From NCBI RefSeq assembly GCF_019097595.1, contig NC_080722.1, positions 22,793,130 through 22,857,129 of the forward strand: 64,000 nt of DNA, written 5' to 3'. Source of the stretch: Hemibagrus wyckioides (lineage: Eukaryota > Chordata > Actinopteri > Siluriformes > Bagridae). Made by a program: the position numbers and the translations under genes. Position 1 is the stretch's first letter. Each line of letters starts with the position of its first letter. Positions 45,965 through 58,047 of this stretch are shown here, in pieces. The notes under the pieces are model-generated. The model saw nothing but the letters and a program-made list of their open reading frames with translations. It was not told the origin of the DNA and made no database searches.

Positions 45965-48000
45965 GACATATCACAATTTAATTTGCTGTAGTGTGGAATA
46001 AAAAGTCTGTTATGGGAAAATATTAACTCAAGCACTAAGATGAATTACGTGAAGAAAAATGGTGGAAAAGAAAAAGTCCTGTAATAAGTGTGTACAAAAT
46101 GAACACATGATACCTCATAGGCACTTTTTCCTAATCTGACTTTTTACCAGAATTTGTAGACGCACTCCTCCGGTTGCTTTTCACCCGACGTCTGTGTTTT
46201 TCTAGGTTTTGAGGGCAGCAGCCGTGCCATTCTTGCATTTTTTTTTTTTTTTGGGGGGGGGGGTTCATTTTGAGAAAATTATGCATATCACCTTGTGCTG
46301 TTCGAATGAAGTGAGATGGTGAAATGTTTGCCGAGGAGGCCAGCAGCTGCCAAGGAAAAGGACTGCAGGAAAGCTCGGCTGGCGGAGAACGCAGCACAGA
46401 TGGCATATCCTGCAGAGGAGGTTGTTCGAGTTGAAGGTTTTAAAAGACGTACAGAGTAGATTGGGAAAGACTTTCAACAGTATCTGACTCATCAAGAAGG
46501 AAGGGAAAACCAATCTTTCCTCGCAGAACAAGTTCACTCAGCCACAATGCTTATCAAGAAACTGACTACTGCATCACTCTTCGTGTGTTTCACATTTCAC
46601 AAGTGTTGCGCCTCAGATCGGCCCAAGTTTACCAAGCTGCGGTCGGAATCACCGTTGATTATCTAAGCAAGCCAAATTAATGGTGGAAAGACTTGATGTC
46701 TTTCTACTCCGTCACCTCCCTTTCTAGCAAAAAAAGACCTGTCCTGTCTTTCTGTTCAGTGTCAACACTGTTTTTTGAACAAAAGGTAGATGAAGGAGGT
46801 TAAAAGAGCATCCAAAATTTAATTTTTGGGGAGCAAATTGGATTTGTAAGGCATGACTCAACAGTGGCAGACCAAACATTTCCATGAAAATCCTTCAAAA
46901 AATAAATGACTCGCTTGTTCAGGTTCAGACAAGCTTTTTCATTTCCGCACCGAGATGCTCTGCATTGCCCATGCACACAAATGCCTGTCACTACGGCAAT
47001 AAATATTTATGCAATATCTCATGCTAATGAATAGGTGCTGAAATGGTGACTTAAAAAAACAATTAGGCCCTGATGTACAGACCTAACTACGGCTTCCGGC
47101 ACCTTCAATAAGATTTCCTCGGTGAATAAACAGCAGCCTTTCCAAGTGCTTATAAGCTCTAGTTTGTTGTAGCTATTACTGAAGAAAGCCAATATATATA
47201 TAGGCCCAACGTAACCTCATATATAAACATATTTATTTAGTAAATTATAGGTGATAATTATATGGTGAAGGTGTGGCTACGTTTGCTAGCAGTGCGTATT
47301 GTTGACTCTGTTCCATGCAGCGTCTTAGCAAAATGTTCTCTTCTTCTAGTCCTGCTGACCATAATTAAAGACTGAAATGTGGCGAAACAATTTAGATCTG
47401 TTTTTAGAGTCAGCGTGCACCTCAGCGCAAACCCAGGTCACAAACACTGCATTGTGACAAACAGGAAAAGGAGCGGAAAGTTTTCAAATCAACGCAGAGG
47501 GGTGGAGAAGAAGCGTTCTCTTCCCTTTTTTCTCCCCCTACTCAGTGCACACTTACAGACGTGTGTGTGTGTGAAAGGTCTGGAAAAACGAATAGCCTAT
47601 TTTGAAAGTCATTTATGGGAATCCCCATAATTGTTCCTAATAGGTCTGACTACAGTGTACCTGTCATTCCTTGGCACAGCAATCTGATTTTTTTTTTTTT
47701 AAATGGCACGAGCCAAGGCCTGTCTGGGGGAGTCTGCAACAATATGAAAATGGAACGAGATATAATTCAACTCGCTCACTGTCAAAATCTTGACAAGAGC
47801 CTTTGTTTATACTAAACGGAAACAATGAAATAATTGCAACCATGTCAGGCTCGCAGATAAGAAGGGTTTTCTTGAGCAATATTAATTCAATAATTCAAAC
47901 GTAGCTTCTGGAAGGTTCACTCCTTTCAACGAGTCACCACATTCTCCCACACTTCACTCCCATTCAAAGATTTTTTCCCTCTGTACATAAGCTACAAAGG
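45965..48000. other. Cluster of candidate conserved noncoding blocks
   Basis: Two kilobases nearly free of repeats and with no credible frame. Likely constrained parts by texture are 46130-46240, 46330-46720, 47040-47130 and 47640-47860. The last includes GGCACAGCAATCTGATTT and AGAGCCTTTGTTTATAC, a SOX/FOX-like site. A T15-G11 homopolymer junction lies at 46238-46263. Confidence 0.35.
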
Positions 48001-49909
48001 GTATATTTTTAGCTTTGAAAATGTTGCATGCATTTTAAACACTGTTCCATGAAAAACAGGAAAATCAACTGTGTTAGTACAGTCAGTGACTGCATTCTCC
48101 ATGTCTCATTGTTCAGTGCAATGGCAGATGTACCTACTGTTCTTGAGCAGCGTTCGAGCTCGTAATACCATGCAGTCACGGAACTTGTCAGAATGTTTTT
48201 AGCTCTGAAATATAAACATGGGGCATGATCACAAATGTGCTTTCATTTATGTTTTCTCTACTATTTATTATGCAGTATTCATGGAAAATATGGTTCAGGC
48301 ATACAGGAACATTCAGAAGAAACATCATTCTGACGTCCGAAACCAGCGACCAATGCAGTGCAAACCTCAGCTATACTTTCATTGGCAAGACCCATGGGTC
48401 TGCTGAATGTCTCCATTGGAAATATTGGTTTTTGTGTCAATGTGGATTATACACATTATTACAGTGAAATAAGGTCGTCTTTGGTAGCTTTATCGTCGGG
48501 AACGCTGCGCTACCTGACCTAAAGTTACTGTCTTAAAATGGATGTAATCGAAAAAAACTAAAAAAAAAAAAAACAAAAACAAAAAAAAACAGAGTAGGGA
48601 ACAGTGTGATCTGCACTCTGCACTCATGTGTGATAAATGAGAGCTTTCACGGTCTCTGTTTGTCCTGGCACCAATGCCCGCCATGGCCACATAGAACCCT
48701 GCTTCATGCCGAAAACCCAATCAGGGATGAAAACGAGGAAGAGAAAGGTCCAGAAAGGTGGAAAGCTTTAAGTCGGGACCATTACCATGCAGACATCAAT
48801 CCAGTTACCCCCGTTTAGCTATAATTCCTGAGGAAACGTAGGGCTTTTGGATGCTGTCCTGTGGCAACCCACAGAGTAAGTATGGCTACACATCCTGTCA
48901 GTTCCCTTCAGCCGCTCAGCATCCACTAAATGAAGGCAATTTCCTTTGACAACACTCTTGTCAGTGCAGAAAGAAGATGGGGGAAATGGGGGGAAATGGG
49001 GGGATCCACATGTGCTGGTAATATTAGGTATGAGCGACTGAATCCAGGGAGTTAGCCGATCTGTCTGGCATATAGATGTTTTGACTGCAGTTGGTGTGCT
49101 TGCTCTTCTTTTAAGAAAATAATTATAGTTTTATGTCCTTTGCTCTGGTTACTGTTACTAGGAGGAAAACCTGAGGGCAGATCTAACACAGAATAGAGTT
49201 GTTTAAGTTAGTTATACTGAAGATAACAGCTCATCACTAGTCATGTTGTTGTCTCTGCATGTGGTTGCAAGAAGACAAGAAAAAAAAAAGAATCAAGCGA
49301 GCATTAAACTAAATAGCTGTGTGACACTAGAGTGTGTGGTTGTAGATCACTTCCATTCCATTATTATATACTATATGGTTAAAATGTGCAACTGTTCACT
49401 GATGCAGACTTCAGTTGCAGTCTAAAGCTATCTCCAAGAGCTACCAACCACAGCAACCCTATGTATCTCCATGCTGTTCATGTGGAGACATCCTCATCAG
49501 AAGCAAGTGATAAGACTCCACCCAGAAGTAGGGTACCATGATCTAGACAGCAGAAGGGGTCAGGATCACATTGAGCTGAGGAGCAGAAGTATATTTTTGT
49601 CTTTTGTTATGAAATCTAAAAGAATGAAAAATCAAGTAGTGTTAGACTTCTAATAATATACATATAAAGGAATATTCTAATGCACATGTACAGCAAAGCT
49701 TTGCATGTAACATCACACAGACCTTTAAATTATGCATATTTTAAAATACTTGCTTACATAACAAAATTCAGACCAAACGAGACCCACTTCCTGTTACACC
49801 CAGACAGCAGGGCATGGGAATCATAAAAAAACCTGGCAGTCACATCCACGGGCCACGTCCATGAACTAGGAGGAGTTTCCATTGTGTTCTTTAAACCAAA
49901 CTCTTTATA

Positions 49910-49910
<1 letters not shown>
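48001..49910. other. Unassigned noncoding stretch
   Basis: Includes an A-rich tract at 48553-48590 and a G-tract cluster at 48979-49003. No gene was recognised. Confidence 0.4.

Positions 49911-49913
<3 letters not shown>

Positions 49914-49951
<38 letters not shown>
49914..49951. repeat. (TA)n microsatellite, left flank of the intact Tc1
   Basis: About 20 TA units running directly into the left terminal repeat of the transposon. Confidence 0.97.
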
Positions 49952-49956
<5 letters not shown>

Positions 49957-50001
49957 CCAAAAGTATTCGCTCACCCATCCAAATAATCAGAATCAGGTGT
50001 T

Positions 50002-50033
50002 CCAATCACTTCCATGGCCACAGGTGTATAAAA
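50002..50033 (+). promoter_or_regulatory. Possible transposase promoter (CCAAT and TATA-like motifs)
   Basis: CCAAT at 50002-50006 is followed by TATAAAA at 50027-50033, about 50 bases before the transposase ATG at 50081. The spacing suits a minimal RNA polymerase II promoter, but no transcript start is visible from sequence. Confidence 0.35.
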
Positions 50034-50080
50034 TCAAGCACCTAGGCATGCAGACAGTTTTTACAAACATTTGTGAAAGA

Positions 50081-51112
50081 ATGGGTTGCTCTCAGGAGCT
50101 CAGTGAATTCCAGCGTGGAACTGTGATAGGATGCCACCTGTGCAACAAATCCTGTCGTGAAATTTCCTCGCTCCTAAATATTCCACAGTCAACTGTCAGC
50201 TGTATTATAAGAACGTGGAAGTGTTTGGGAACGACAGCAACTCAGCCACGAAGTGGTAGGCCACGTAAACTGATGGAGCGGGGTCAGCGGATGCTGAGGC
50301 GCATAGTGCGAAGAGGTCACCAACTTTCTGCAGAGTCAATCGCTACAGACCTCCAAACCTCATATGGGCTTCAGATTAGCTCAAGAACAGTGCACAGAGA
50401 GCTTCATGGAATGGGTTTCCATGGCCGAGCAGCTGCATCCAAGCCATACATCACCAAGTGCAATGCAAAGCGTCGGATGCAGTGGTGTAAAGCACGCCGC
50501 CACTGGACTCTAGAGCAGTGGAGACGCGTTCTCTGGAGTGACGAATCGCGCTTCTCCATCTGGCAATCTGATGGACGAGTCTGGGTTTGGCGGTTGCCAG
50601 GAGAACGGTACTTGTCTGACTGCATTGTGCCAAGTGTAAAGTTTGGTGGAGGGGGGATTATGGTGTGGGGTTGTTTTTCAGGAGCTGGGCTTGGCCCCTT
50701 AGTTCCAGGGAAAGGAACTCTGAATGCTTCAGCAAACCAAGACATTTTGGACAATTCCATGCTCCCAACTTTGTGGGAACAGTTTGGAGCTGGCCCCTTC
50801 CTCTTCCAACATGACTGTGCACCAGTGCACAAAGCAAGGTCCATAAAGACATGGATGACAGAGTCTGGTGTGGATGAACTTGACTGGCCTGCACAGAGTC
50901 CTGACCTCAACCCGATAGAACACCTTTGGGATGAATTAGAGCGGAGACTGAGAGCCAGGCCTTCTCGTCCAACATCAGTGTGTGACCTCACAAATGCGCT
51001 TCTGGAAGAATGGTCAAAAATTCCCATAAACACACTCCTAAACCTTGTGGACAGCCTTCCCAGAAGAGTTGAAGCTGTTATAGCTGCAAAGGGTGGACCG
51101 ACGTCATATTGA
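50081..51112 (+). CDS. Tc1-type transposase, apparently intact
   Basis: This encodes a 343-residue Tc1/mariner transposase, which would bind its element's terminal repeats, excise it and insert it at TA sites in the nucleus. I chose the ATG at 50081 ([10 protein letters not shown]) because it gives the family's usual length. The frame stays open upstream to an ATG at 49997, close to the terminal repeat. Two N-terminal paired-type helix-turn-helix regions (about residues 8-47 and 65-115) flank an AT-hook-like GRPR at 59-62. The catalytic domain has Asp154 in SDESRF, a glycine box at 189-192, Asp245 in QHDCAPVH, and Glu280 in [12 protein letters not shown]. Exactly 34 residues lie between the last two, the canonical DD34E spacing. 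I see no stop, frameshift or missing catalytic residue. It is probably functional, though activity is not shown by sequence. Confidence 0.97.
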   Translation: MGCSQELSEFQRGTVIGCHLCNKSCREISSLLNIPQSTVSCIIRTWKCLGTTATQPRSGRPRKLMERGQRMLRRIVRRGHQLSAESIATDLQTSYGLQISSRTVHRELHGMGFHGRAAASKPYITKCNAKRRMQWCKARRHWTLEQWRRVLWSDESRFSIWQSDGRVWVWRLPGERYLSDCIVPSVKFGGGGIMVWGCFSGAGLGPLVPGKGTLNASANQDILDNSMLPTLWEQFGAGPFLFQHDCAPVHKARSIKTWMTESGVDELDWPAQSPDLNPIEHLWDELERRLRARPSRPTSVCDLTNALLEEWSKIPINTLLNLVDSLPRRVEAVIAAKGGPTSY

Positions 51113-51193
51113 ACCCTATGGATTAGGAATGGGATGTCACTTAAGTTCATATGCGAGTCAAGGCAGGTGAGCGAATACTTTTGGCAATATATT

Positions 51194-51397
<204 letters not shown>

Positions 51398-51527
51398 ATG
51401 AGGAAGCTATGAGGGATCTTTGTTCCAGACAGCCAAGCGGACAAAAGCTCAAGGTTAAAGTTTCTGGACTTTTCTGTATGCCTTGAATCTGGGTCAGAAT
51501 GTAGCTGTTGTGTGTCCATTAAAACCT

Positions 51528-51990
51528 CTGGCAAGTGAAGTGAATAACATTTCAACATTGAGTATATCATTATAATGGCACCTATCAAGGGGTGGGATAT
51601 ATTAGGCAGCAAGTGAACAGTCAGTGCTCAAAGATGATGTGTTGGAAGCAAGAAAATAGGTGAACGTAAGCATCTGCGTGACTTTGACAAGGGCAAGATT
51701 GTACAGCAGTTCTTGTGGTGTGACATTGGTATACAAGTAGGATTCTGGTTAGCAGTGGTCCAAAAGTGGTCCATGAAAGGACAACCCCTGAACCAGTGAA
51801 GCTCACCATGCTCACTGAAGCATGATGGAATGGAGGAACATGACAATGATTTGGCACAAGAATCCACAGCATACTTTCAGAGGTCTTGTAGAGTCCATGC
51901 CTCAATGTTCCAGTGCTGTTTTGTCAGCACAAGAGAACTTACACAGTATTAAGAAAGTGTTTTTTAATTTTATGGCCAGTCAGTGTGTGT
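51528..51990 (+). mobile_element. Internally deleted Tc1-type relic (family C)
   Basis: The 5' leader is recognisable (AAGTGAAGTGAATAACATTT, GGGTGGGATATATTAGGCAG, CAAGTGAACAG). A short N-terminal transposase stretch follows (DFDKGKI near 51680). Most of the protein is then missing and the sequence jumps to the C-terminus: PQHTFRGLVESMP near 51855-51900. The 3' end near 51940-51990 keeps an eroded ACACAGTATTAAG and TTATGGCCAGTCAGTG. The catalytic domain is gone. It is the same family as 21085-21515 and 52200-52475. Confidence 0.85.
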
Positions 51991-52199
51991 TCAAGAGAAC
52001 TAATAGAACTATTATTAGAAATAAAAAGAAGCTCAATAATGAAACATTTGGTTTGTGTCAAGAAAAAAATATATCAAAATTCATATGGTCTGATTGGATT
52101 TAGATCAGATTTAGATAAGCCAATCCAAATGAAATGTCTATCCAGTTGAACAGGGTGGTACTCCTAATTATCTGTTAAATAGTAGAATAATAGTTCATG

Positions 52200-52475
52200 T
52201 TCATGTTTCTAATCATCATCTGAATCAATGCCTCAAACATTGTGAAGCAGATCCAAGAATTCATTGAGGTTTAGTGGTTAATGAGGTTTGGACACCCATA
52301 ACTCAGTTCACCATTTGTTCTTCCTAACCACTGTATATCAGGAACACCCCACATGACCTGCTGTTGTGGAGATGCTCTGACTCCTTACCAACACATCAAC
52401 TTTGAGCAATGACTGTTTATTTGTAATGAGATAACCTGTCAGTTGTTTTACTGTTATGGCTGATCAGTGTATGCC
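52200..52475 (-). mobile_element. Tc1-type relic (family C), 5' end only
   Basis: On the minus strand the element starts at about 52472 with TACACTGATCAGCCATAACA, the family's terminal repeat. CAACTGACAGGTTATCTCAT and CTCAAAGTTGATGTGTTGGT follow. Then come CAGAGCATCTCCACAACAGC and ATGTGGGGTGTTCC from the first helix-turn-helix coding region. Similarity fades below about 52290. It faces the copy at 51528-51990, so the two relics are convergent at their decayed inner ends. Confidence 0.8.
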
Positions 52476-52479
52476 AGGC

Positions 52480-53878
52480 AACTTTCATGTGGTCAGAATC
52501 TCTCCATCTATTTGTCAATTCAAACATAACACTTAAATTAAACATTTTTATGAGACATAATATAATTTAAAACAGCACAAATAGCTGACTGCATTGGCCT
52601 AAAATAGTGTTTTAGAATAGTTTTGTATGGAACAGTATAAAAAATTCATTTGAACATGAATTATATCAGAGACAGTTTTTCCGGAATCACATGCCAAAGC
52701 ATCATTTAGAAACTTAATGTGGGCTGAAACTGACAAATGATGGGGGTTGAGAAGGTCAGGTTCACTAAAGAAGGAGCCCCATCAAGTTACTTCCTGTTCC
52801 TTTTTGTTTCATTCACACCATGACACATGTTTGCCCTTTAACCCCAGCACCTTTAGAATGAGCACATTTCAACCGTTGCTCTAAGGCTACATCAAATGGT
52901 GGTGGGGCTTTAATAAAACGGGTCTCATTTCCAAGGGTCCAGAGTGCTTTGAACAATTTCAGCATTTGCCCCACTGAGCTATAATTTCTATCATAATGTT
53001 AGACATAAAGGGTAAGATCAACAAAAAAGGAAATCAAAAACGGACCAACTCTTGTTTTAATCATGGAACACCATGTCCACTATGTATTAAAAGTACAGAT
53101 TTTAGAATCACTCCTTTTAAAAGATGTTTATAGATGAACGAGCAATCAAAGTTTTACAGATTATCACCTGGCTGTTCTACTGGGTGGGCACTTTGAGGCC
53201 TTTGCAATTAAACCATGGTGAAGTGATTGCTACCAGGTCTGAAGCTGATGAAATCACCATGCCATGGAGCCAGACATTGTTGTACAGCTTTTTAATGAAA
53301 ATAAATTAGAAGTTTAATTCAAGACCCAGAAGAGGGAAGAGAAATGTGTGCATTTTTGTCTTTCCAAGCCCATTTGCAGCTAATTATAAGACATGTCGCT
53401 GATTTGGAGATGGTGTAAACACACACCCATCTGAGTTTCATTAAAATAAAGAAATCAAATAAACTCTGAACCAGAAGAACAGTAGTAACTCCGCACTTCA
53501 TTAAAATATGGGTCTACATCATGAAGTACTTAGTGCTGCTAATTACCTAGCTGTACTCATTGGTTTGGCCACCATAAATATACAAATTGAAAAAATGTTT
53601 CCTATTGCACCAAGACAAGTACAAGTCCGGGTTTGAGTGCAGCCTGCAAACTGCCAGTCTGAGGATATGTTACAAGAATCCGCCAACCTCAGAGCAGGCT
53701 CCTGTGAACATTTTGGTTTAAATGCAGTGTTTGGTCTGTTTTCTCTGGATTAAGAATTGCTTCTTGTCAGTGGTCAGTCTGTGGTCAGATGAAAAGAAAC
53801 AAAACGTTTTTTTGCCAACATTTACCTCATTCCAACATCCCAAATCCCATATTGTTCACCCACTACATCCTGGCATTT
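52480..53878. other. Unassigned noncoding stretch, partly enhancer-like
   Basis: The parts 52840-52990 and 53150-53290 are repeat-free with balanced composition. No gene was recognised. Confidence 0.3.
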
Positions 53879-53909
53879 TAAAAAATAAATAAATTAAATA
53901 ATTAAATAA

Positions 53910-53953
<44 letters not shown>

Positions 53954-53957
53954 AAAA
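53879..53957. repeat. (TAAA)n microsatellite
   Basis: About 18 TAAA units with early interruptions. Confidence 0.97.
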
Positions 53958-55145
53958 ATTGAAACAGGACCATGCTACGTAAACAATCCTAAAAATGACC
54001 TGAAATTAGCATTTCCCATTTTGCCTTTGCTACATGAAATATGTTGCAGAATATCTGAGTAATGCTCAGTATCAAGAAGTGTACACAAGACATTTCTTGC
54101 AAAGGAAGCCTTAAAAACTTATCAACAGGTTTTCACCCAAGCTCTATATATCTTTACAGACATTATGCATCTTGTTTATTTTAGAACACATAGACTGAAA
54201 CTCTAAGCAGCCAGCCAGGGCTATTATTATTATACTGTCAGTAGCTCATATGATGTCTACATGGGGTTAATGAAAAAAACACTGATTGCAGTTCTGTAGA
54301 TTGTCTTTCTTTTTTTCCCTCCTTATTATTTTAAACACAAGCTTCTAAATATTTATAATTAAGATGTCATGATTTTGCATTTGCAAAAATGAACTCAAAA
54401 TCAAATAAACTCTGTTATAAACTGAGGAGATTGCAGCTTTTCAAAATTACCAAGATTACAGCTATCAAAGAAAGTAATTACATATGTATCTTCACTCCTT
54501 CCTAAGTAGATTAAAAGAAAAATACTGTGCGGTCAATTTCACCTATTAGTTTTCCACAAAGTTACATCGCAAATTTTGAGCTACAAAGCTCAGCAGAATC
54601 AGCAGAAAGCTACAGCAGAATCAAATATTTGGCTGCAACTATTAAAAAACACTTTGTGAAATTCTAAAATGCAAGCTTAGAATAAATACTATAATAATAA
54701 CATTAGTTTATAGGTTTAGAAATGTGACATTTCTGATGGATTTCAGGAGGATGTATTTCCCGTAAATAATACAAAAACAGGAAATACTGCTGACATGTGA
54801 TTAGGTATAGTCTATTACAATTTCAAAACTGTCAGTAAATAATATCTCAATTTCATATGCAGGCTCTAAAACCCTGTTTCACATTAGTCTCAGTAAGAGT
54901 GGCTGATTTGCCCACAGACAGGGATTTGTCCTCTGGATTACTCATTGGCTGACTGTGTCGAAAAAAAGTCACCCTGAATCAGTACAGATTCAGCCTGTGA
55001 GCCGAAACTAATCCAGCCATCCGTATTGCAATAAATTGGGGATTTATTTCATTAAACATGCATACCATGGTGTTTGTCATTCACAAGATGTTTAGATTTG
55101 TGTTTAAAAAAAACAACTATAGGGTTTGAAAAGAAAATCACTACA
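53958..55145. other. Unassigned noncoding stretch
   Basis: AT-rich. The part 54880-55075 is repeat-free and enhancer-like (TTGCCCACAGACAGGGATTT, a TTGCAATAAATTGGGG segment). No gene was recognised. Confidence 0.3.
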
Positions 55146-55149
55146 TTCA

Positions 55150-55455
55150 TTCATCCTTAAACATAGGATCTACAAATGAAGACCAAAATTCATTTTCTTT
55201 CCACTTCTCTGGGTCAGGATGAGAAGGTCAGTCCTGACTTTTATATCACCAGTCAGAGATTCCAGCTACTCTTGGGGGATCCCTAGGTGTTTCCAAGCTA
55301 ACTGTAAGATATAATTTCTCCAGCATGTCCTAAGTCTGCCCCAGAGTCTTCCACTAGTGGGATGTGCTAGATACAGCTCTACTAGGAACTGACCAATGTG
55401 CCGTATTTGGTGTCCTCACAGTAAGCCCTGTACTGTAAGCCTGTGGTGGCTTCTC
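55150..55455 (-). repeat. LINE-like dispersed repeat fragment, strand uncertain
   Basis: CAGCTACTCTTGGGGGATCC, AGGTGTTTCCAAGCTAACTG, CTCCAGCATGTCCTAAGTCT and GCCCCAGAGTCTTCCACTAG form a run that recurs in many fish genomes within non-LTR retrotransposon sequence. I recognise the motif order but not the family. The minus strand is a guess from usual orientation. Confidence 0.5.
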
Positions 55456-55840
55456 ATTTCTCATGCCTGTACACATGACCACAGCTTCTGACAAAAAGTG
55501 AGAATACCATCAAAGAAACTAATAAAGAAAGAGCTTTGCTTACAAACTGATCTTCACTAGAAGTCAGAACAGTGCCTGTACTGACTCATAAATAAGATCC
55601 CTCATTTACACTGCCCCCTACAAGGTTTTTATCTTTACCTCAACAAAATATCAGAATCAGTTCCTGGAGAGAGAAAACAAGGCCTTGGACTTGCAGCTGG
55701 TTCTGATTCTTATTCCAGTTGATTCACACTCATTACTGGGTTTGAGGTTCACTTTAGAGGATACCAATGGAAACTACATCTGAAATCTAGATTACAGGTT
55801 TGTTTGTGTATCTGGAGAAGACTGCTGATCTTAGACTTAG
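55456..55840. other. Unassigned noncoding stretch
   Basis: Nothing recognised before the start of the LINE. Confidence 0.4.
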
Positions 55841-55844
55841 TTAT

Positions 55845-58047
55845 GTCACAGACTTAGTTATATCACATAGGACTGATGTGTCCGATATAACTGTTCTACC
55901 TCAAAGCGATGACATCACAGACCATCACCTCTTAATGTACACTCTACCCATAGAACATATTAGACACGTCTCCCCACATTATAAACTTGGTAGAACTATA
56001 ACCTCGACCACTAAAGACAGATTTACAAACAATCTGCCAGATCTGTCTCAACTTCTTACTAGACCCCGAAATGCAGATGCACTAGATGAAGTAACCAACA
56101 GCATAGGCAATATTTTTACCAGCACACTAGACACTGTTGCCCCCATCCGACTAAAAAAGGTCAGAGATAAAACACCTGCACCATGGTACAATAGTCATAC
56201 TCACGCCCTCAAGAGAGCAACCCGTAACCTCGAGCGAAAGTAGAGAAAAACCGAATTAGAAGTTTTTAGAATTGCATATAAAGACAGTCTGTCCAACTAT
56301 AGACAGACTCTAAAAGCTGCTAGGGCTGAGCATCTGAGCAATCTGATTGAAATAAACCAGAACAATCCCAGATTCTTATTTAGTACAGTAGCTAAACTAA
56401 TAAAGCATCAGATTTCTGGAGAGAGTATTTCAGCACAGTTTAGTAGTGAGGACTTTATGAATTTCTTCACTAAAAAAATTGATAGTATCAGGAACAAAAT
56501 ATTGGATGTTCAACCTTTGACGGCATCCGGTGATCCAGACCACCCTATAGCTCCACACTTAAATCTACAATGCTTTACCAGTATAGGGCAGGAAGAGCTA
56601 GTTAAACTTATCACCACGGCTAAATCAACAACGTGTTTGCTAGATCCAATTCCAACTAGATTGCTGAAAGAAGTGATACATGCAGCTGGAGAGCCTCTTC
56701 TTAATATTATTAACTCCTCATTATATCTAGGTCATCTAGGTCATCTAGGTCAGATCTATCTCTTAAGTTAGCAGTTATTAAGCCTCTTCTTAAGAAACCG
56801 AAACTGGACCCTGATGAAATATCAAATTACAGACCGATTTCAAACCTTCCGTTTATATCTAAAATATTAGAAAAGGTGGTGTCAGCTCAATTATGCTCCT
56901 TCCTACAGGAAAACAATATCCTTGAAGAATTTCAGTCAGGTTTTAGGCCCCATCATAGTACAGAAACTGCACTAGTTAAAATCATTAATGACTTGCTTTT
57001 AGCTTCGGACCAAGGCTGCATCTCCATTTTAGTCCTGCTTGATCTTAGTGCTGCATTCAACACTATAGATCATAATATCCTCATAGATCGCTTACAAAAT
57101 CACATAGGCATGCAGGGACAGGCATTAAAATGGTTTAGATCCTACCTGTCAGTTTTAGGCCCTCTGCTTTTCTCAGTATACTTGCTTCCATTGGGTGACA
57201 TCATTAGAAGGCATGGGATTAGTTTCCATTGTTATGCCGATGATACCCAGTTATATATTTCATCAAAACCAGATGAAATATCTAATTTGTCTAGACTAAC
57301 TGAGTGTGTTAAAGATATTAGAGATTGGATGACCGATAATGTCCTATTATTAAATTCTGACAAGACAGAGATATTACTTATTGGCCCAAAAACTAGTACA
57401 GAGAAGCTCTCACAATTCAGCTTGCACCTAGAAGGATGCACTGTTACCACTAACTCAACAGTGAAAGACCTGGGTGTAATATTAGACGGCAACTTATCCT
57501 TTGAAAATTATATTTCCAATATCACAAAAACAGCCTTCTTCCATCTTAGAATATTGCCAAGCTTAGGAACATTTTATCTGTATCTGATGCAGAAAAACTA
57601 GTTCATGCATTCATGGCCTCCAGACTGGACTACTGTAATTCATTACTAGGTGGTTGTCCTGCATCTTCAATAAACAAGCTACAGTTAGTCCAGAATGCAG
57701 CCGCCAGAGTTCTTACCAGATAACCCCAATATCATCATCCCTGCACTGGCTACCTGTTAAGTTTAGAATTGACTATAAACTAGCTCTACTCACATACAAG
57801 GCTCTAATTGGTTTAGCTCCCACCTATCTCTCCAGTCTTCTAACACGTTACAATCCACCACGCTCTTTAAGATCACAAAATTCCGGACTTCTAGTAGTTC
57901 CCAGAATATCAAAGTCCACAAAAGGGGGTAGAGCGTTTTCATATTTAGCTCCAAAACTTTGGAATAGTCTTCCTTTGGGGCTCAGACACAGTCTCCCAGT
58001 TTAAATGTAGACTAAAGACTTATCTCTTTAGCCAGGCATACATCTAA
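55845..58047 (+). pseudogene. L2/CR1-type LINE ORF2 (endonuclease / reverse transcriptase) pseudogene
   Basis: ORF2 nicks target DNA and copies the element's RNA. Here the endonuclease end is readable (VSDITVLPQSDDITDHHLL, about 55885-55940). A single nonsense TAG at 56241-56243 sits where relatives have tryptophan. A frameshift follows near 56760, just after three tandem 9-base units encoding GHLGHLG. The next frame carries reverse transcriptase motifs: [43 protein letters not shown] and the catalytic CYADDTQLY near 57230. Between YLS and VLGPLLFS (near 57150) about 25 residues are deleted, including the usual GVPQGS motif. A one-base loss near 57550, a deletion near 57720 and a shift near 57990 precede the C-terminus (LKTYLFSQAYI) and stop at 58045-58047. 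No full protein can be made. Confidence 0.93.

Larger units (their letters stand above)
49952..51189 (+). mobile_element. Full-length Tc1-type transposon with intact transposase
   Basis: The element is about 1.24 kb. The left end begins TATTGCCAAAAGTATTCGCT and the right end is its reverse complement, AGCGAATACTTTTGGCAATA. The two 24-base inverted repeats (49952-49975 and 51166-51189) are identical. The exact edges are blurred because the element sits in TA repeats and the Tc1 target duplication is itself TA. A short leader, one uninterrupted transposase gene and a short trailer fill it. Identical ends and an undamaged gene suggest a recent insertion. Confidence 0.97.
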
